Assembly: GCA_039815465.1 (NCBI GenBank)
Contig: JBCBZG010000011.1
Coordinates: 1-64,000, forward strand
Reading direction: 5' to 3'
DNA: 64,000 nucleotides
Source: Shimia_B sp039815465
GTDB lineage: Bacteria; Pseudomonadota; Alphaproteobacteria; Rhodobacterales; Rhodobacteraceae
Made by a program: the position numbers and the translations under genes. Below the pieces are notes generated by a model that was given only the letters and a program-made list of their open reading frames with translations, made no database searches and was not told the DNA's origin. Position 1 is the first letter of the stretch. Each line of letters starts with the position of its first letter. This document shows, piece by piece, positions 32,784-41,037 of the stretch.

Positions 32784-34192
32784 CCCTCTGGACCTCCTCT
32801 GAGGCCGCCGCCGCCACCGGCGGCACCACAGGCGACTGGCAGGCCGCCGGCGTCAGCATCGACACCCGCACGCTCCAGCCCGGTGACCTGTTCGTGGCGC
32901 TCAAGGCCGCCCGCGACGGCCATGACTTCGTCACCCAAGCGCTCGCCGCAGGGGCCGCCGCCGCGCTCGTCTCCCACATCCCCGACGGTGCCGACCCCGC
33001 CCGCTGCCTCCTCGTCAAGGACGTCCAAACAGCATTAGAAGACCTCGGTCGCGCCGCCCGCGCCCGTACCGCCGCCCGCGTCGTGGCCATTACCGGGTCG
33101 GTCGGCAAAACCTCCACGAAAGAAATGCTGCGCGCCGTCCTCACGCCACAGGGCCGCACCCACGCCGCAGAAGCCTCCTACAACAACCACTGGGGCGTGC
33201 CGCTGACGCTCGCCCGTATGCCCGCCGACACCGACTTCGCCGTCCTCGAAATCGGCATGAACGCCCCCGGCGAAATCGCCCCCCTCGCGCGTATGGCGCG
33301 GCCCCAAGTGATCCTCATCACCGCCATCGCCGCGGCGCATCTCGAAGCGTTCGAGAGCCTCCAAGGCATCGCCGAGGAAAAGGCGTCGATCGCCCAGGGC
33401 CTAGAACCCGCAGGCACCGCGATCCTCAACGCTGACACGCCCTATGCCGACCTGCTGGTGCAGCGCGCCAAAGAAGCTGGCGCGACCATCACCCAATTCG
33501 GCACCACCGCCGACCAGCCGCTCATCAACCTCACCCTCACCGGCGACAGCACGCTCGTGGAAACCCGGATCGACGGCGAACCTGCGCTCCTCAAACTCCA
33601 CACCGCAGGCCGTCACTTCGGGATGAACGCCCTCGGCGTCCTCGCCGCCGCCAAGGCCATGGGCGCCGACCCGGGCCGCGCCGCCGTTGACCTTGGCCGC
33701 TGGGCACCGCCCGCGGGCCGCGGCACCCGCGAGGTGATCGAGCTTGATCCCGCAGACCCCGAAATGGGCGTCTCCCTCCTCGACGACGCGTTCAACGCCA
33801 ACCCCACCTCCATGACCGCCGCGTTCGAGGTGCTCGCCGCCGCCCAACCCGGCGAAAACGCGGCCCGCAACATCCGCGGCCGCCGCGTCGCGATCCTGGG
33901 TGACATGCTCGAACTCGGACCGACCGAGACCGCCGACCACGCAAACCTGGCAAACGATCCCAACCTCGCAGGCGTCACCGTCCACTGCGTGGGCCCCCGC
34001 ATGGCCCACCTCCACGCGGCGCTCACCAGCCCCGGCCAACACTTCGCCACCGCCGACGACGCCGTGGCCGCCGCCCACACGCTGGTGGCCCCCGGCGACA
34101 TCGTGCTCGTCAAAGGCTCCAAAGGCTCCCGCGTGTCCCGCGTCGTTGACGCGCTGCGCAAACTCGGGCATCCGCGCGGAAACACAAAATGA
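32780..34192 (+). CDS. murF: UDP-MurNAc-pentapeptide synthetase MurF
   Basis: This 470-residue Mur ligase has TGSVGKTSTKEML (about residues 107-119) as its ATP loop, followed by SYNNHWGVPLTLARMP and LEIGMNAPGEI, typical of MurF. DAFNANPTSM near residue 335 is the C-terminal domain marker. It attaches D-Ala-D-Ala to the tripeptide. It follows murE by overlap and precedes mraY by 28 bases. Confidence 0.95.
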   Translation: MTLWTSSEAAAATGGTTGDWQAAGVSIDTRTLQPGDLFVALKAARDGHDFVTQALAAGAAAALVSHIPDGADPARCLLVKDVQTALEDLGRAARARTAARVVAITGSVGKTSTKEMLRAVLTPQGRTHAAEASYNNHWGVPLTLARMPADTDFAVLEIGMNAPGEIAPLARMARPQVILITAIAAAHLEAFESLQGIAEEKASIAQGLEPAGTAILNADTPYADLLVQRAKEAGATITQFGTTADQPLINLTLTGDSTLVETRIDGEPALLKLHTAGRHFGMNALGVLAAAKAMGADPGRAAVDLGRWAPPAGRGTREVIELDPADPEMGVSLLDDAFNANPTSMTAAFEVLAAAQPGENAARNIRGRRVAILGDMLELGPTETADHANLANDPNLAGVTVHCVGPRMAHLHAALTSPGQHFATADDAVAAAHTLVAPGDIVLVKGSKGSRVSRVVDALRKLGHPRGNTK

Positions 34193-34220
34193 GAGCAGAA
34201 CAGGCAAAAGGACCCACCGC

Positions 34221-35303
34221 ATGCTGTATTGGCTGACCGCGCTGTCCGATGGTGGCGACTTCTTCAACCTCTTTCGCTACATCACCTTCCGCGCGGGCGG
34301 GGCGTTCCTAACGGCGCTGCTCTTCAGCTTTGTCTTCGGCCAGCCGCTCATCAACCTGCTCAGGAAACGTCAGGGCCGCGGCCAACCGATCCGCGATGAC
34401 GGGCCAGAAAGCCACTTTGCCAAGGCGGGTACGCCCACCATGGGTGGCGCGCTGATCCTTGGCGCACTTATTGTGTCCACTGTGCTCTGGGCGCGGCTCG
34501 ACAACGGGTTCATCTGGCTCGTGCTCTTTGTCACCGTGGCCTTCGGGGCCATTGGATTTGCAGACGACTACGCCAAGGTCTCCAAACAAAACACCAAGGG
34601 CGTGCCGGGCAAATTGCGCCTTGCTATCGGCTTTGCCATCGCCATCATCGCGGCCCTCATCGCCACATCGCTCCACCCGGAGGAGCTGCAGAACCAGCTC
34701 GCCGTGCCGATCTTCAAGGACACGCTGCTGAACTTGGGCTTCCTCTTCGTCCCCTTCGCACTGATCGTGATCGTGGGCTCGGCCAACGCGGTAAACCTCA
34801 CCGACGGGCTCGACGGGCTCGCGATTATGCCCGTGATGATCGCAGGCGGGACGCTGGGCATCATCGCCTACGCCGTGGGCCGCGTGGACTTCACCCAATA
34901 TCTCGACGTCCACTATGTTCCCGGCACGGGCGAAATCCTGATCTTCACCGCGGGCCTCATCGGCGGCGGGCTCGGGTTCCTCTGGTACAATGCGCCCCCG
35001 GCGGCCGTCTTCATGGGTGACACCGGCTCTCTCGCGCTCGGCGGGGCCCTCGGGGCCATCGCCGTGGCCACCAAGCACGAGATCGTGCTGGCCATCGTCG
35101 GCGGCATTTTCGTGGTCGAGGCGCTGTCCGTCATCATCCAGGTCGCCTATTTCAAAAGCACCGGAAAACGCGTTTTCCTCATGGCCCCGATCCACCACCA
35201 CTATGAGAAAAAGGGCTGGGCAGAGCCGCAGATCGTGATCCGGTTCTGGATCGTCTCCCTCATTCTCGCCATGATCGGGCTGGCGACGCTGAAAGTCCGG
35301 TAA
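34221..35303 (+). CDS. mraY: Phospho-MurNAc-pentapeptide transferase MraY
   Basis: The 360-residue membrane enzyme has about ten membrane segments and the family's catalytic blocks: ADDYAKV near residue 115, NAVNLTDGLDGL near residue 190, VFMGDTGSLALGG near residue 262 and PIHHHYEKKGW near residue 325. It transfers phospho-MurNAc-pentapeptide to undecaprenyl phosphate, making lipid I. The ATG at 34221 gives the normal family N-terminus (MLYWL). It shares one base with the following hypothetical gene. Confidence 0.96.
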   Translation: MLYWLTALSDGGDFFNLFRYITFRAGGAFLTALLFSFVFGQPLINLLRKRQGRGQPIRDDGPESHFAKAGTPTMGGALILGALIVSTVLWARLDNGFIWLVLFVTVAFGAIGFADDYAKVSKQNTKGVPGKLRLAIGFAIAIIAALIATSLHPEELQNQLAVPIFKDTLLNLGFLFVPFALIVIVGSANAVNLTDGLDGLAIMPVMIAGGTLGIIAYAVGRVDFTQYLDVHYVPGTGEILIFTAGLIGGGLGFLWYNAPPAAVFMGDTGSLALGGALGAIAVATKHEIVLAIVGGIFVVEALSVIIQVAYFKSTGKRVFLMAPIHHHYEKKGWAEPQIVIRFWIVSLILAMIGLATLKVR

Positions 35304-36088
35304 TGAGCGCCGACGCCCTCCGCGCCCTCGTGGCGGGTCGCCTGGCCACGCACCGCCAAGCCGCGATCGCGGGGCTCCGGCCCTGGGCCGCGCTCAAGCC
35401 CGAGACCCCCACACTCATGGCCATCGAGGTCTTTGTGGGCGACCTCACCTACACGTTCCCCGCCTCCATCCACTTCGACGCGGCGGGCACGGGCCTGCCG
35501 CCTGACCCCTTCACCACACTCCCCGCCCTGATGTCGGAGGAAGAAGAGACAGGCTTCATCGTCTGCGACCTAGGCCCGGAAGGCCCCCAACACGCCTTAA
35601 AGCGTCCGACCTTAAACCTGAGAAACAGCGCTCCGAACGAAGCTCCTGCGCAACGGGAAGCGTTGCGCCGCGCCGTTCCGCCCCCACGGGGCGGCGCGAT
35701 TGCGCCACCCCTCGGAACGGCGCTATCCGCATCAACGCCGGATATCTCAGGTTTAAGTACGGACGCACTCGAACAACCCGTCCTAGACGGCGCCGCGGTG
35801 GAGGCGGAGGTGATCGTGCCCTGGCTCATCGATGTCGCGACCGAGGCGGGGCTGACTGAGGCCGCTTTTGGCGTCGAAATCGGGCTCCACGACCACGCTA
35901 ACCCCCATGTGCTCACAGAGCCCCCCGGCGGGCTCGCCGCTTACGAGGCCGCCATGGCAGCGGCCCACCAACACGCCCGCAGCGAGGCACTGGCGCTCGC
36001 CCGTGCGGCCAAAGCCAAGGAAATGGAGGGCCGTAAACCGACCCTGATGTCCCGCCTCTTCGGCGCAGACCGAGGGCGGCTATCGTGA
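35303..36088 (+). CDS. Hypothetical protein of the dcw cluster carrying a palindromic-element insertion
   Basis: I do not recognise this 261-residue protein. The N-terminal 95 residues (EVFVGDLTYTFPASIHFDAAG) and the C-terminal 105 residues (with WLIDVATEAGLTEAAFGVEIGLHDH and a basic helical tail) look like ordinary cytoplasmic sequence. Residues 101-155 are translated from a family A palindromic element and its flanking inverted repeats; this part is low-complexity (Pro, Arg, Gly, Ala). The element spans exactly 55 codons, so the frame is kept. It is coupled to mraY upstream and to the GT51-like gene downstream (ATGA). Confidence 0.7.
   Translation: MSADALRALVAGRLATHRQAAIAGLRPWAALKPETPTLMAIEVFVGDLTYTFPASIHFDAAGTGLPPDPFTTLPALMSEEEETGFIVCDLGPEGPQHALKRPTLNLRNSAPNEAPAQREALRRAVPPPRGGAIAPPLGTALSASTPDISGLSTDALEQPVLDGAAVEAEVIVPWLIDVATEAGLTEAAFGVEIGLHDHANPHVLTEPPGGLAAYEAAMAAAHQHARSEALALARAAKAKEMEGRKPTLMSRLFGADRGRLS
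35602..35766 (+). repeat. Palindromic element family A, copy 4, inside a coding sequence
   Basis: Outer inverted repeats of 22 bases at 35602-35623 and 35745-35766 (GCGTCCG-x-x-CTTAAACCTGAGA type, 20 of 22 positions pairing) frame a core shared with the intergenic copies. Hairpin 1 is GCGCAACG...CGTTGCGC; the long stem is GCGCCGTTCCG / CGGAACGGCGC, with the CCGCCCC/GGGGCGG hairpin inside. Compared with copies 2 and 3, one G-C pair of the stem is replaced by T-A on both sides, a compensatory change. The 165-base span is a multiple of three. Confidence 0.8.
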
Positions 36089-36759
36089 CACGGCGCCGAT
36101 TGATGACCCGCACCCTGAGCCTCCTTCTGCTGGCCCTCGGCGTCGTCACGCTCGCCGCGCTCTGGTCCGGCGGGTCCGCCTGGATGGAGGCGCGCCGCGA
36201 CGCCCCCGCCCATGCCGCCCGCGCCGACGCGCTGCTCGCCCAAGGGGCCGGGCCCGCCGCCCTCGGCCCAGGCCGCTTTGAGCAGCTGCTCGCGATCCAG
36301 GACCCCGGCTTTTACACCCACACCGGCGTCGATCTGCGCAGCCCCGGCGCGGGCATCACCACCATGACCCAAAGCTTGGCCAAACGGCTGGCCTTCGACG
36401 AGTTCCAACAAGGCTGGCCCAAAATCCGCCAAACCGGCTACGCGATGGGGCTGGAGACCCGCCTGAGCAAAGACCAAATCGCCGCCCTCTGGCTCGCCAC
36501 CGCAGAGATGGGCCGTTGGGGCCAGGGCTGGACGACAGGCTTCTTTGAGGCCTCCCAAACCGCCTTTGCCCGCGCGCCCGCGGATCTGACAGAGGCAGAG
36601 TTTTTATCCCTCGTGACCGTCCTCATCGCCCCCGCCACGCTCATCGGACCGGGGACAGAGGACGCCCACGCCATCCGCCACGCCCGCGTGACCCGCCGCG
36701 TCAGCGGCGATTGCCAACCCACAAGCCCCATGGATGTCTGGTTGGAGGGCTGCGCATGA
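36085..36759 (+). CDS. GT51 transglycosylase-like protein lacking both catalytic glutamates
   Basis: The 224-residue protein has an N-terminal membrane anchor (about residues 8-28) and a domain resembling monofunctional peptidoglycan glycosyltransferases (MtgA). It has QDPGFYTHTGVD where the family has EDxxFxxHxGxD, ITTMTQSLAKRL for STIxQQxAKNL, and LETRLSKDQI for the SK helix. The first catalytic Glu (ED motif) is Gln here. In the RKxxE motif the final Glu is also Gln (KIRQ). A glycosyltransferase with both changed is probably inactive and may be structural or regulatory. It overlaps both neighbours by four bases within the dcw operon. Confidence 0.75.
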   Translation: MTRRRLMTRTLSLLLLALGVVTLAALWSGGSAWMEARRDAPAHAARADALLAQGAGPAALGPGRFEQLLAIQDPGFYTHTGVDLRSPGAGITTMTQSLAKRLAFDEFQQGWPKIRQTGYAMGLETRLSKDQIAALWLATAEMGRWGQGWTTGFFEASQTAFARAPADLTEAEFLSLVTVLIAPATLIGPGTEDAHAIRHARVTRRVSGDCQPTSPMDVWLEGCA

Positions 36760-37397
36760 GCCGCCCCAAACGCGCGCTTGTCACCGGCGGCAACCGCGGC
36801 ATCGGCGCGGCCATCGCTGACGGGCTCGCGGCCCAGGGGATCGACGTCACCATCGGCGTCCGCGACCCGGGCGACGTGCGCTCCCCGCACAAACTCATCC
36901 CCCTCGACCTCGCCCAGCCAGAGGCACGGCACCTCCCCGACACAACCTTCGACATTCTGGTGAACAACGCGGGCGTCCTCTTCGACCGCCCCCTGCTCGC
37001 CGACCCGGAGGGTTACCGTACCTCCATGTGCGTCATGGTCGACGGCCCCTACGACCTCATTCGCCAACTCGCCCCCGCCATGGCCGCCCGCGGCTGGGGG
37101 CGGATCGTCAATGTCAGCTCCGACTGGGGCAGCTTCTCCGAGGGGTTAGGTGGCGGCGGGGCCTACGGCATGGCCAAGGCTGCGCTGAATGGCCTGACCG
37201 TGCTTGCCGCCCGCGAACTGCCGCCGTCGGTCAAGGTCAATTCCATGTGCCCCGGCTGGGTCCAAACCCGGATGGGCGGGGCAGGGGCCGATCGCAGCCC
37301 GGAGAAGGGCGCAGAAACCGCGCTCTGGCTCGCCACGCTCCCAGATGACGGCCCCACCGGGGGCTTTTTCCGCGATAAGGCTCCGCTCGGATGGTGA
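36756..37397 (+). CDS. Short-chain dehydrogenase/reductase in the dcw cluster
   Basis: The 213-residue SDR has TGGNRGIG (about residues 9-16), NNAG near residue 73 and the catalytic set Ser (NVSSDWG), Tyr and Lys (YGMAKAALN). It uses NAD(P) on an unknown substrate. The ATG at 36756 overlaps the previous stop (ATGA), and murD follows four bases after its stop, so it is co-transcribed with cell-wall genes. It is shorter than most SDRs, mainly because of a short linker before the N-N-A-G strand. Confidence 0.85.
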   Translation: MSRPKRALVTGGNRGIGAAIADGLAAQGIDVTIGVRDPGDVRSPHKLIPLDLAQPEARHLPDTTFDILVNNAGVLFDRPLLADPEGYRTSMCVMVDGPYDLIRQLAPAMAARGWGRIVNVSSDWGSFSEGLGGGGAYGMAKAALNGLTVLAARELPPSVKVNSMCPGWVQTRMGGAGADRSPEKGAETALWLATLPDDGPTGGFFRDKAPLGW

Positions 37398-37401
37398 CAC
37401 A

Positions 37402-38793
37402 ATGATCCCCGCCACAGGTTTTCACGGTCGCAAGGTCGCCGTGCTCGGCATGGGCCGCTCTGGCCTCTCTGTTGCCAAAGCGTTGGAGGCTGGCGGGGCG
37501 GAACCGCTTTGCTGGGACGATAGCGAGGCCGGGCGCGACCGCGCAAGCGAGGCGGGGTTCGAGGTCACCGACCCGCGCCGCGTGATAGACGACATCGCCT
37601 GCCTCGTCACGTCACCCGGCATCCCCCACCTCTACCCAAAACCCCACCCCGCCATCGCTGCCGCACTGGCCGCGGGCGTCCCTGTGGACAACGATATCGG
37701 CCTCTTCTTCCGCAGCTTCGCGAGCCAGGACTGGATCCGCTTCGACACCGTCCCGCGCATCGTGGCGGTGACGGGCTCAAACGGCAAATCCACGACCTCC
37801 GCCCTTATCCACCACATCCTCGACACCACAGGCCGCCGCGCGCAGCTGGCAGGCAATATCGGCCGCGGCGTGTTCGACCTGGAACCGGCGGAGGATGGCG
37901 AAGTCGTGGTCCTTGAACTCAGCTCCTACCAAACCGAACTCGCCCGCTCGCTCACGCCTGACGTGGCGGTGTTCACCAATCTCAGCCCCGACCACCTGGA
38001 CCGCCATGGTGGCATGGGCGGGTACTTCGCCGCAAAACGCCGCCTCTTTGCCGAAGGCGGCCCCGACCGCGCCGTGATCGGGGTGGACGAACCCGAAGGG
38101 CAGTACCTGGCCATGGAACTCGCCCAAGGCCCCGCCGACGACCGCGTGATCCGCGTGGCCACGTCAAAACTCAGCGGACCAGGCTGGCACGTCACCGCGC
38201 GCAAAGGGTTCCTGTCCGAAAGCCGCAAGGGCCGCCAAGCCGCCTCCATCGACCTGCGCGGCGTGGCCGCCCTGCCTGGCGCGCACAACCACCAAAACGC
38301 CGCCTCCGCCTATGCCGCCTGCCGTGCGCTCAACATCCCGCCCCGGGACATCGAACGTGCGCTGGCGAGCTTCGAGGGGCTGCCGCACCGGTCCCAACAG
38401 GTGGCCTATTGGAACGGCATCCGCATCGTCAACGACAGCAAAGCCACCAATGTCGACAGCGCCGCCAAAGCGCTCCAAGCCTTCCAGAACATCCGCTGGA
38501 TCTGCGGCGGGCTGCAAAAGGAGGGCGGGCTAGCCGCACTCCACCCCCATTTCGGCAATGTCACAAAGGCCTATGTCATCGGACGAGAGGCCGAAGCCTT
38601 TGGTATGGCCCTAGGCGCCCTCGACCGCGCCATCTGCACCACCATGAAAGCCGCCGTCACCCAAGCCCTGGCCGACGCTGCCTCGGGCGACACAATCCTC
38701 CTTGCCCCCGCGGCGGCCAGCTTTGACCAATACAACAGCTTCGAGGATCGCGGCGCAGACTTCATCGCCTCCGTCCGGGCCCAAATTTCTTAG
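37402..38793 (+). CDS. murD: UDP-N-acetylmuramoyl-L-alanine:D-glutamate ligase MurD
   Basis: This 463-residue Mur ligase starts with the Rossmann-like segment VAVLGMGRSGLSVAKAL that recognises the UMP moiety. The ATP loop TGSNGKST is near residue 128, ELSSYQTE near residue 172 and NDSKATNVDSAAKAL near residue 343. It adds D-glutamate to UDP-MurNAc-L-Ala. Two hairpins follow its stop and probably end the dcw transcript. ftsW, murG, murC and ftsQAZ are not in the window, because moaA follows. Confidence 0.96.
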   Translation: MIPATGFHGRKVAVLGMGRSGLSVAKALEAGGAEPLCWDDSEAGRDRASEAGFEVTDPRRVIDDIACLVTSPGIPHLYPKPHPAIAAALAAGVPVDNDIGLFFRSFASQDWIRFDTVPRIVAVTGSNGKSTTSALIHHILDTTGRRAQLAGNIGRGVFDLEPAEDGEVVVLELSSYQTELARSLTPDVAVFTNLSPDHLDRHGGMGGYFAAKRRLFAEGGPDRAVIGVDEPEGQYLAMELAQGPADDRVIRVATSKLSGPGWHVTARKGFLSESRKGRQAASIDLRGVAALPGAHNHQNAASAYAACRALNIPPRDIERALASFEGLPHRSQQVAYWNGIRIVNDSKATNVDSAAKALQAFQNIRWICGGLQKEGGLAALHPHFGNVTKAYVIGREAEAFGMALGALDRAICTTMKAAVTQALADAASGDTILLAPAAASFDQYNSFEDRGADFIASVRAQIS

Positions 38794-38830
38794 AAAGAAA
38801 TTTGCCAAGAGTTTTTGAAAAACTCTTGGC
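38783..38830 (+). terminator. Double hairpin after murD
   Basis: Two adjacent perfect hairpins lie at the end of murD. The first, AAATTTCTT-AGA-AAGAAATTT (38783-38803), overlaps the stop codon. The second, GCCAAGAGTTTTT-GA-AAAAACTCTTGGC (38804-38830), has a 13-bp stem. The second is a self-complementary terminator able to work in either direction. Confidence 0.75.
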
Positions 38831-38893
38831 CCCCGCCCCGCGTCAGCGCTGTGTGACCTTGCCCGCGCCCACGCGCCTGCTAGTGTCCGGCCC

Positions 38894-39913
38894 ATGCAGG
38901 CAGCGCCCCCCATCCCGCCCCTTGTCGATCCGTTTGAGCGGGCGATCACCTATCTGCGGCTCTCGGTCACCGACCGCTGCGATTTCCGCTGCGTCTACTG
39001 CATGTCCGAAAAGATGACCTTCCTGCCTAAGGCGGACCTCCTGACGCTCGAGGAGCTTGACCGCCTCGCCAGCAGCTTTATCCGGCTGGGCGTGCGCAAG
39101 CTGCGCATCACCGGCGGCGAGCCGCTCGTGCGTCGTGACATCCTACAGTTCTTCCGCGCCATGGGGCGGCATCTGGAAAGCGGCGCGCTCGACGAGTTGA
39201 CCGTGACGACCAATGGCTCGCAACTCGCGCGCTACGCTGCCGACCTCCACGCCGCAGGTGTGCGCCGCATCAACGTGTCGCTCGACACGCTCGACGACCA
39301 GAAATTTAAGGAGGTAACCCGCTGGGGTCGCCTCGCCCAGGTGCTCGACGGGCTCGACGCGGCACAGGCGGCGGGGCTGCGCGTCAAGCTCAACACCGTG
39401 GCGCTCAAGGGCTTTAACGAGGATGAGCTATTCTCCCTCCTCGCGTTTTGCGAGACGCGCGGCATGGACATCACCTTTATCGAGGTCATGCCCATGGGCG
39501 ATCTGGGCAATGAGGACCGGCTGGACCAGTATTGGCCGCTCTCCGATCTCCGCGCGCGGCTGGCCGAACGCTTCACGCTCACCGACCTTGCGCGGCGCAC
39601 GGGCGGGCCGGCGCGGTATGTGCGGTTGGGCGAAACCGGGCAGGAGGTGGGCTTTATCACGCCGCTCACGCATAACTTCTGCGAAAGCTGCAACCGTGTG
39701 CGCGTGACCTGCACGGGGGAAATCTACACTTGCTTGGGGCAGGAGGGCAAATCAGACCTGCGCACGCCGCTGCGCGCATCAGATGACGATGAGGGGCTCG
39801 AAACGGCCATCCGCGCTGCCATCGGACTCAAACCCCGTGGGCATGATTTCGACTACACCCGCGGGGTGACCGACGGGCAGATGACGCGGCACATGTCCCA
39901 TACGGGCGGGTAG
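38894..39913 (+). CDS. moaA: GTP 3',8-cyclase MoaA
   Basis: The 339-residue radical-SAM enzyme has the N-terminal cluster motif CDFRCVYC (about residues 33-40), TGGEPLVRRD near residue 75 and a second cluster near the C-terminus (CESCNRVRVTC...C). It ends in a Gly-Gly tail (SHTGG), as MoaA does. It converts GTP to a cyclic intermediate in molybdenum-cofactor synthesis. It stands alone after the murD terminators; a family A element follows 30 bases after its stop. Confidence 0.95.
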   Translation: MQAAPPIPPLVDPFERAITYLRLSVTDRCDFRCVYCMSEKMTFLPKADLLTLEELDRLASSFIRLGVRKLRITGGEPLVRRDILQFFRAMGRHLESGALDELTVTTNGSQLARYAADLHAAGVRRINVSLDTLDDQKFKEVTRWGRLAQVLDGLDAAQAAGLRVKLNTVALKGFNEDELFSLLAFCETRGMDITFIEVMPMGDLGNEDRLDQYWPLSDLRARLAERFTLTDLARRTGGPARYVRLGETGQEVGFITPLTHNFCESCNRVRVTCTGEIYTCLGQEGKSDLRTPLRASDDDEGLETAIRAAIGLKPRGHDFDYTRGVTDGQMTRHMSHTGG

Positions 39914-39943
39914 GGCCCCTAGCCGCTTCTCAGAGTAATTTTA

Positions 39944-40042
39944 CTTAGCCTCAACGCGCTTGCCCGACGGCACCGTCGGGCCGCGCCGGTCCGCCCCCAC
40001 GGGGCGGCGCGAACGCCACCCCTCGGACCGGCGCTATAGCTC
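39944..40042 (+). repeat. Palindromic element family A, copy 3 (downstream of moaA)
   Basis: This copy is nearly identical to copy 2: TTAGCCTCAACGCG, hairpin CCCGACG-GCAC-CGTCGGG, perfect GCGCCGGTCCG/CGGACCGGCGC stem, inner CCGCCCC/GGGGCGG hairpin, and a GCTATAGCTC end. It fills the gap between moaA (plus) and the convergent dppC-like gene. Confidence 0.85.
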
Positions 40043-40059
40043 GAAACGATGCCTTTTGC

Positions 40060-41037
40060 TCACCGCCCCCGGATCCGCGGATCAAGCGCATCGCGCAGAC
40101 CGTCACCAATGTAGTTCACACACAGCACCGTCAGCGAGATCATCAGGCCGGGCCAGAGCACCCGCTCCGGAAAGCTCACCATCCGGTTCACACTGTCATT
40201 CAAAAGCCGCCCCCAGGTCGGGAAATCGGGTGGAAAGCCAAAGCCCAAAAAGCTCAAAGCGCTTTCCGTGATGATCGCCGTGGCGATCCCCAGCGTCGCT
40301 GATACCATGATGGGCGACAGCACATTGGGCAACACATGGCGCCGGATCAGGCGCCCGGGCTTCGTGCCCACGGACTTTGCCGCCAGCACGAACTCCCGCT
40401 CCTTCAGCGCCAGCACGTCGCCGCGCACGATGCGCGCGGTCTGCATCCAGCTCGTGATCCCGATAAGCGACACGATCAGCACGAACGTCCCGCCCTCTAC
40501 GCCAAACACTGCTGCCAAAGGCTCCCGGAACAGCAAGGACCCGACCAGGATCAGAGGCAAAAGCGGCAGCGCCAGAAAGAGGTCGGTGAGACGCATGAGC
40601 GGCGAATCAAGCCGCTTAAAATACCCCGCCGTCACGCCCACAAAGGCACCCAGCACGATCGACAGCGCCATGGCCGCGATCCCAACCGCGATGGAGACCT
40701 GCCCCCCGTACATCAGCCGCGCCAGATTATCGCGCGCCAGGTTGTCCGTGCCCAGCGGATGCGCCCAGTTCACCTTGGCCCCGCTGTCCCATAGCGCCAC
40801 GTAGATGGGCCGCGCGTCGCGGTTCTTGATCATGTCGAGCGTCGCGGGGATCTCCTGCGGGTCGGCGGTCCAGATCCAGGGCCCGATATAGGTCCCAAAC
40901 ACGATCACGCCCAAAATGAACGCCGATATCATCGCGCCCCTGTGACGTCGGAACTGACCCCAAACCTCCACCCACTGGCTCTTGGGGGCCGCGGTGGGCA
41001 TCGGGTCGCTGAGCGGTTCGCGGGTGGCGTCAGTCAT
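40060..41037 (-). CDS. Dipeptide/oligopeptide ABC transporter permease (DppC-like)
   Basis: The 325-residue permease has a cytoplasmic N-terminus, about six membrane segments and the DppC pattern: HPLGTDNLARDNLARLMYGGQVSI, ALKEREFVLAAKSVGTKPGRLIRRHVLPNVL (the EAA loop contacting the ATPase) and ESALSFLGFGFPPDFPTWGRLL. It forms the channel with the DppB-like protein. The ATG at 41037 overlaps the dppB stop by eight bases. Confidence 0.92.
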   Translation of the reverse strand: MTDATREPLSDPMPTAAPKSQWVEVWGQFRRHRGAMISAFILGVIVFGTYIGPWIWTADPQEIPATLDMIKNRDARPIYVALWDSGAKVNWAHPLGTDNLARDNLARLMYGGQVSIAVGIAAMALSIVLGAFVGVTAGYFKRLDSPLMRLTDLFLALPLLPLILVGSLLFREPLAAVFGVEGGTFVLIVSLIGITSWMQTARIVRGDVLALKEREFVLAAKSVGTKPGRLIRRHVLPNVLSPIMVSATLGIATAIITESALSFLGFGFPPDFPTWGRLLNDSVNRMVSFPERVLWPGLMISLTVLCVNYIGDGLRDALDPRIRGR

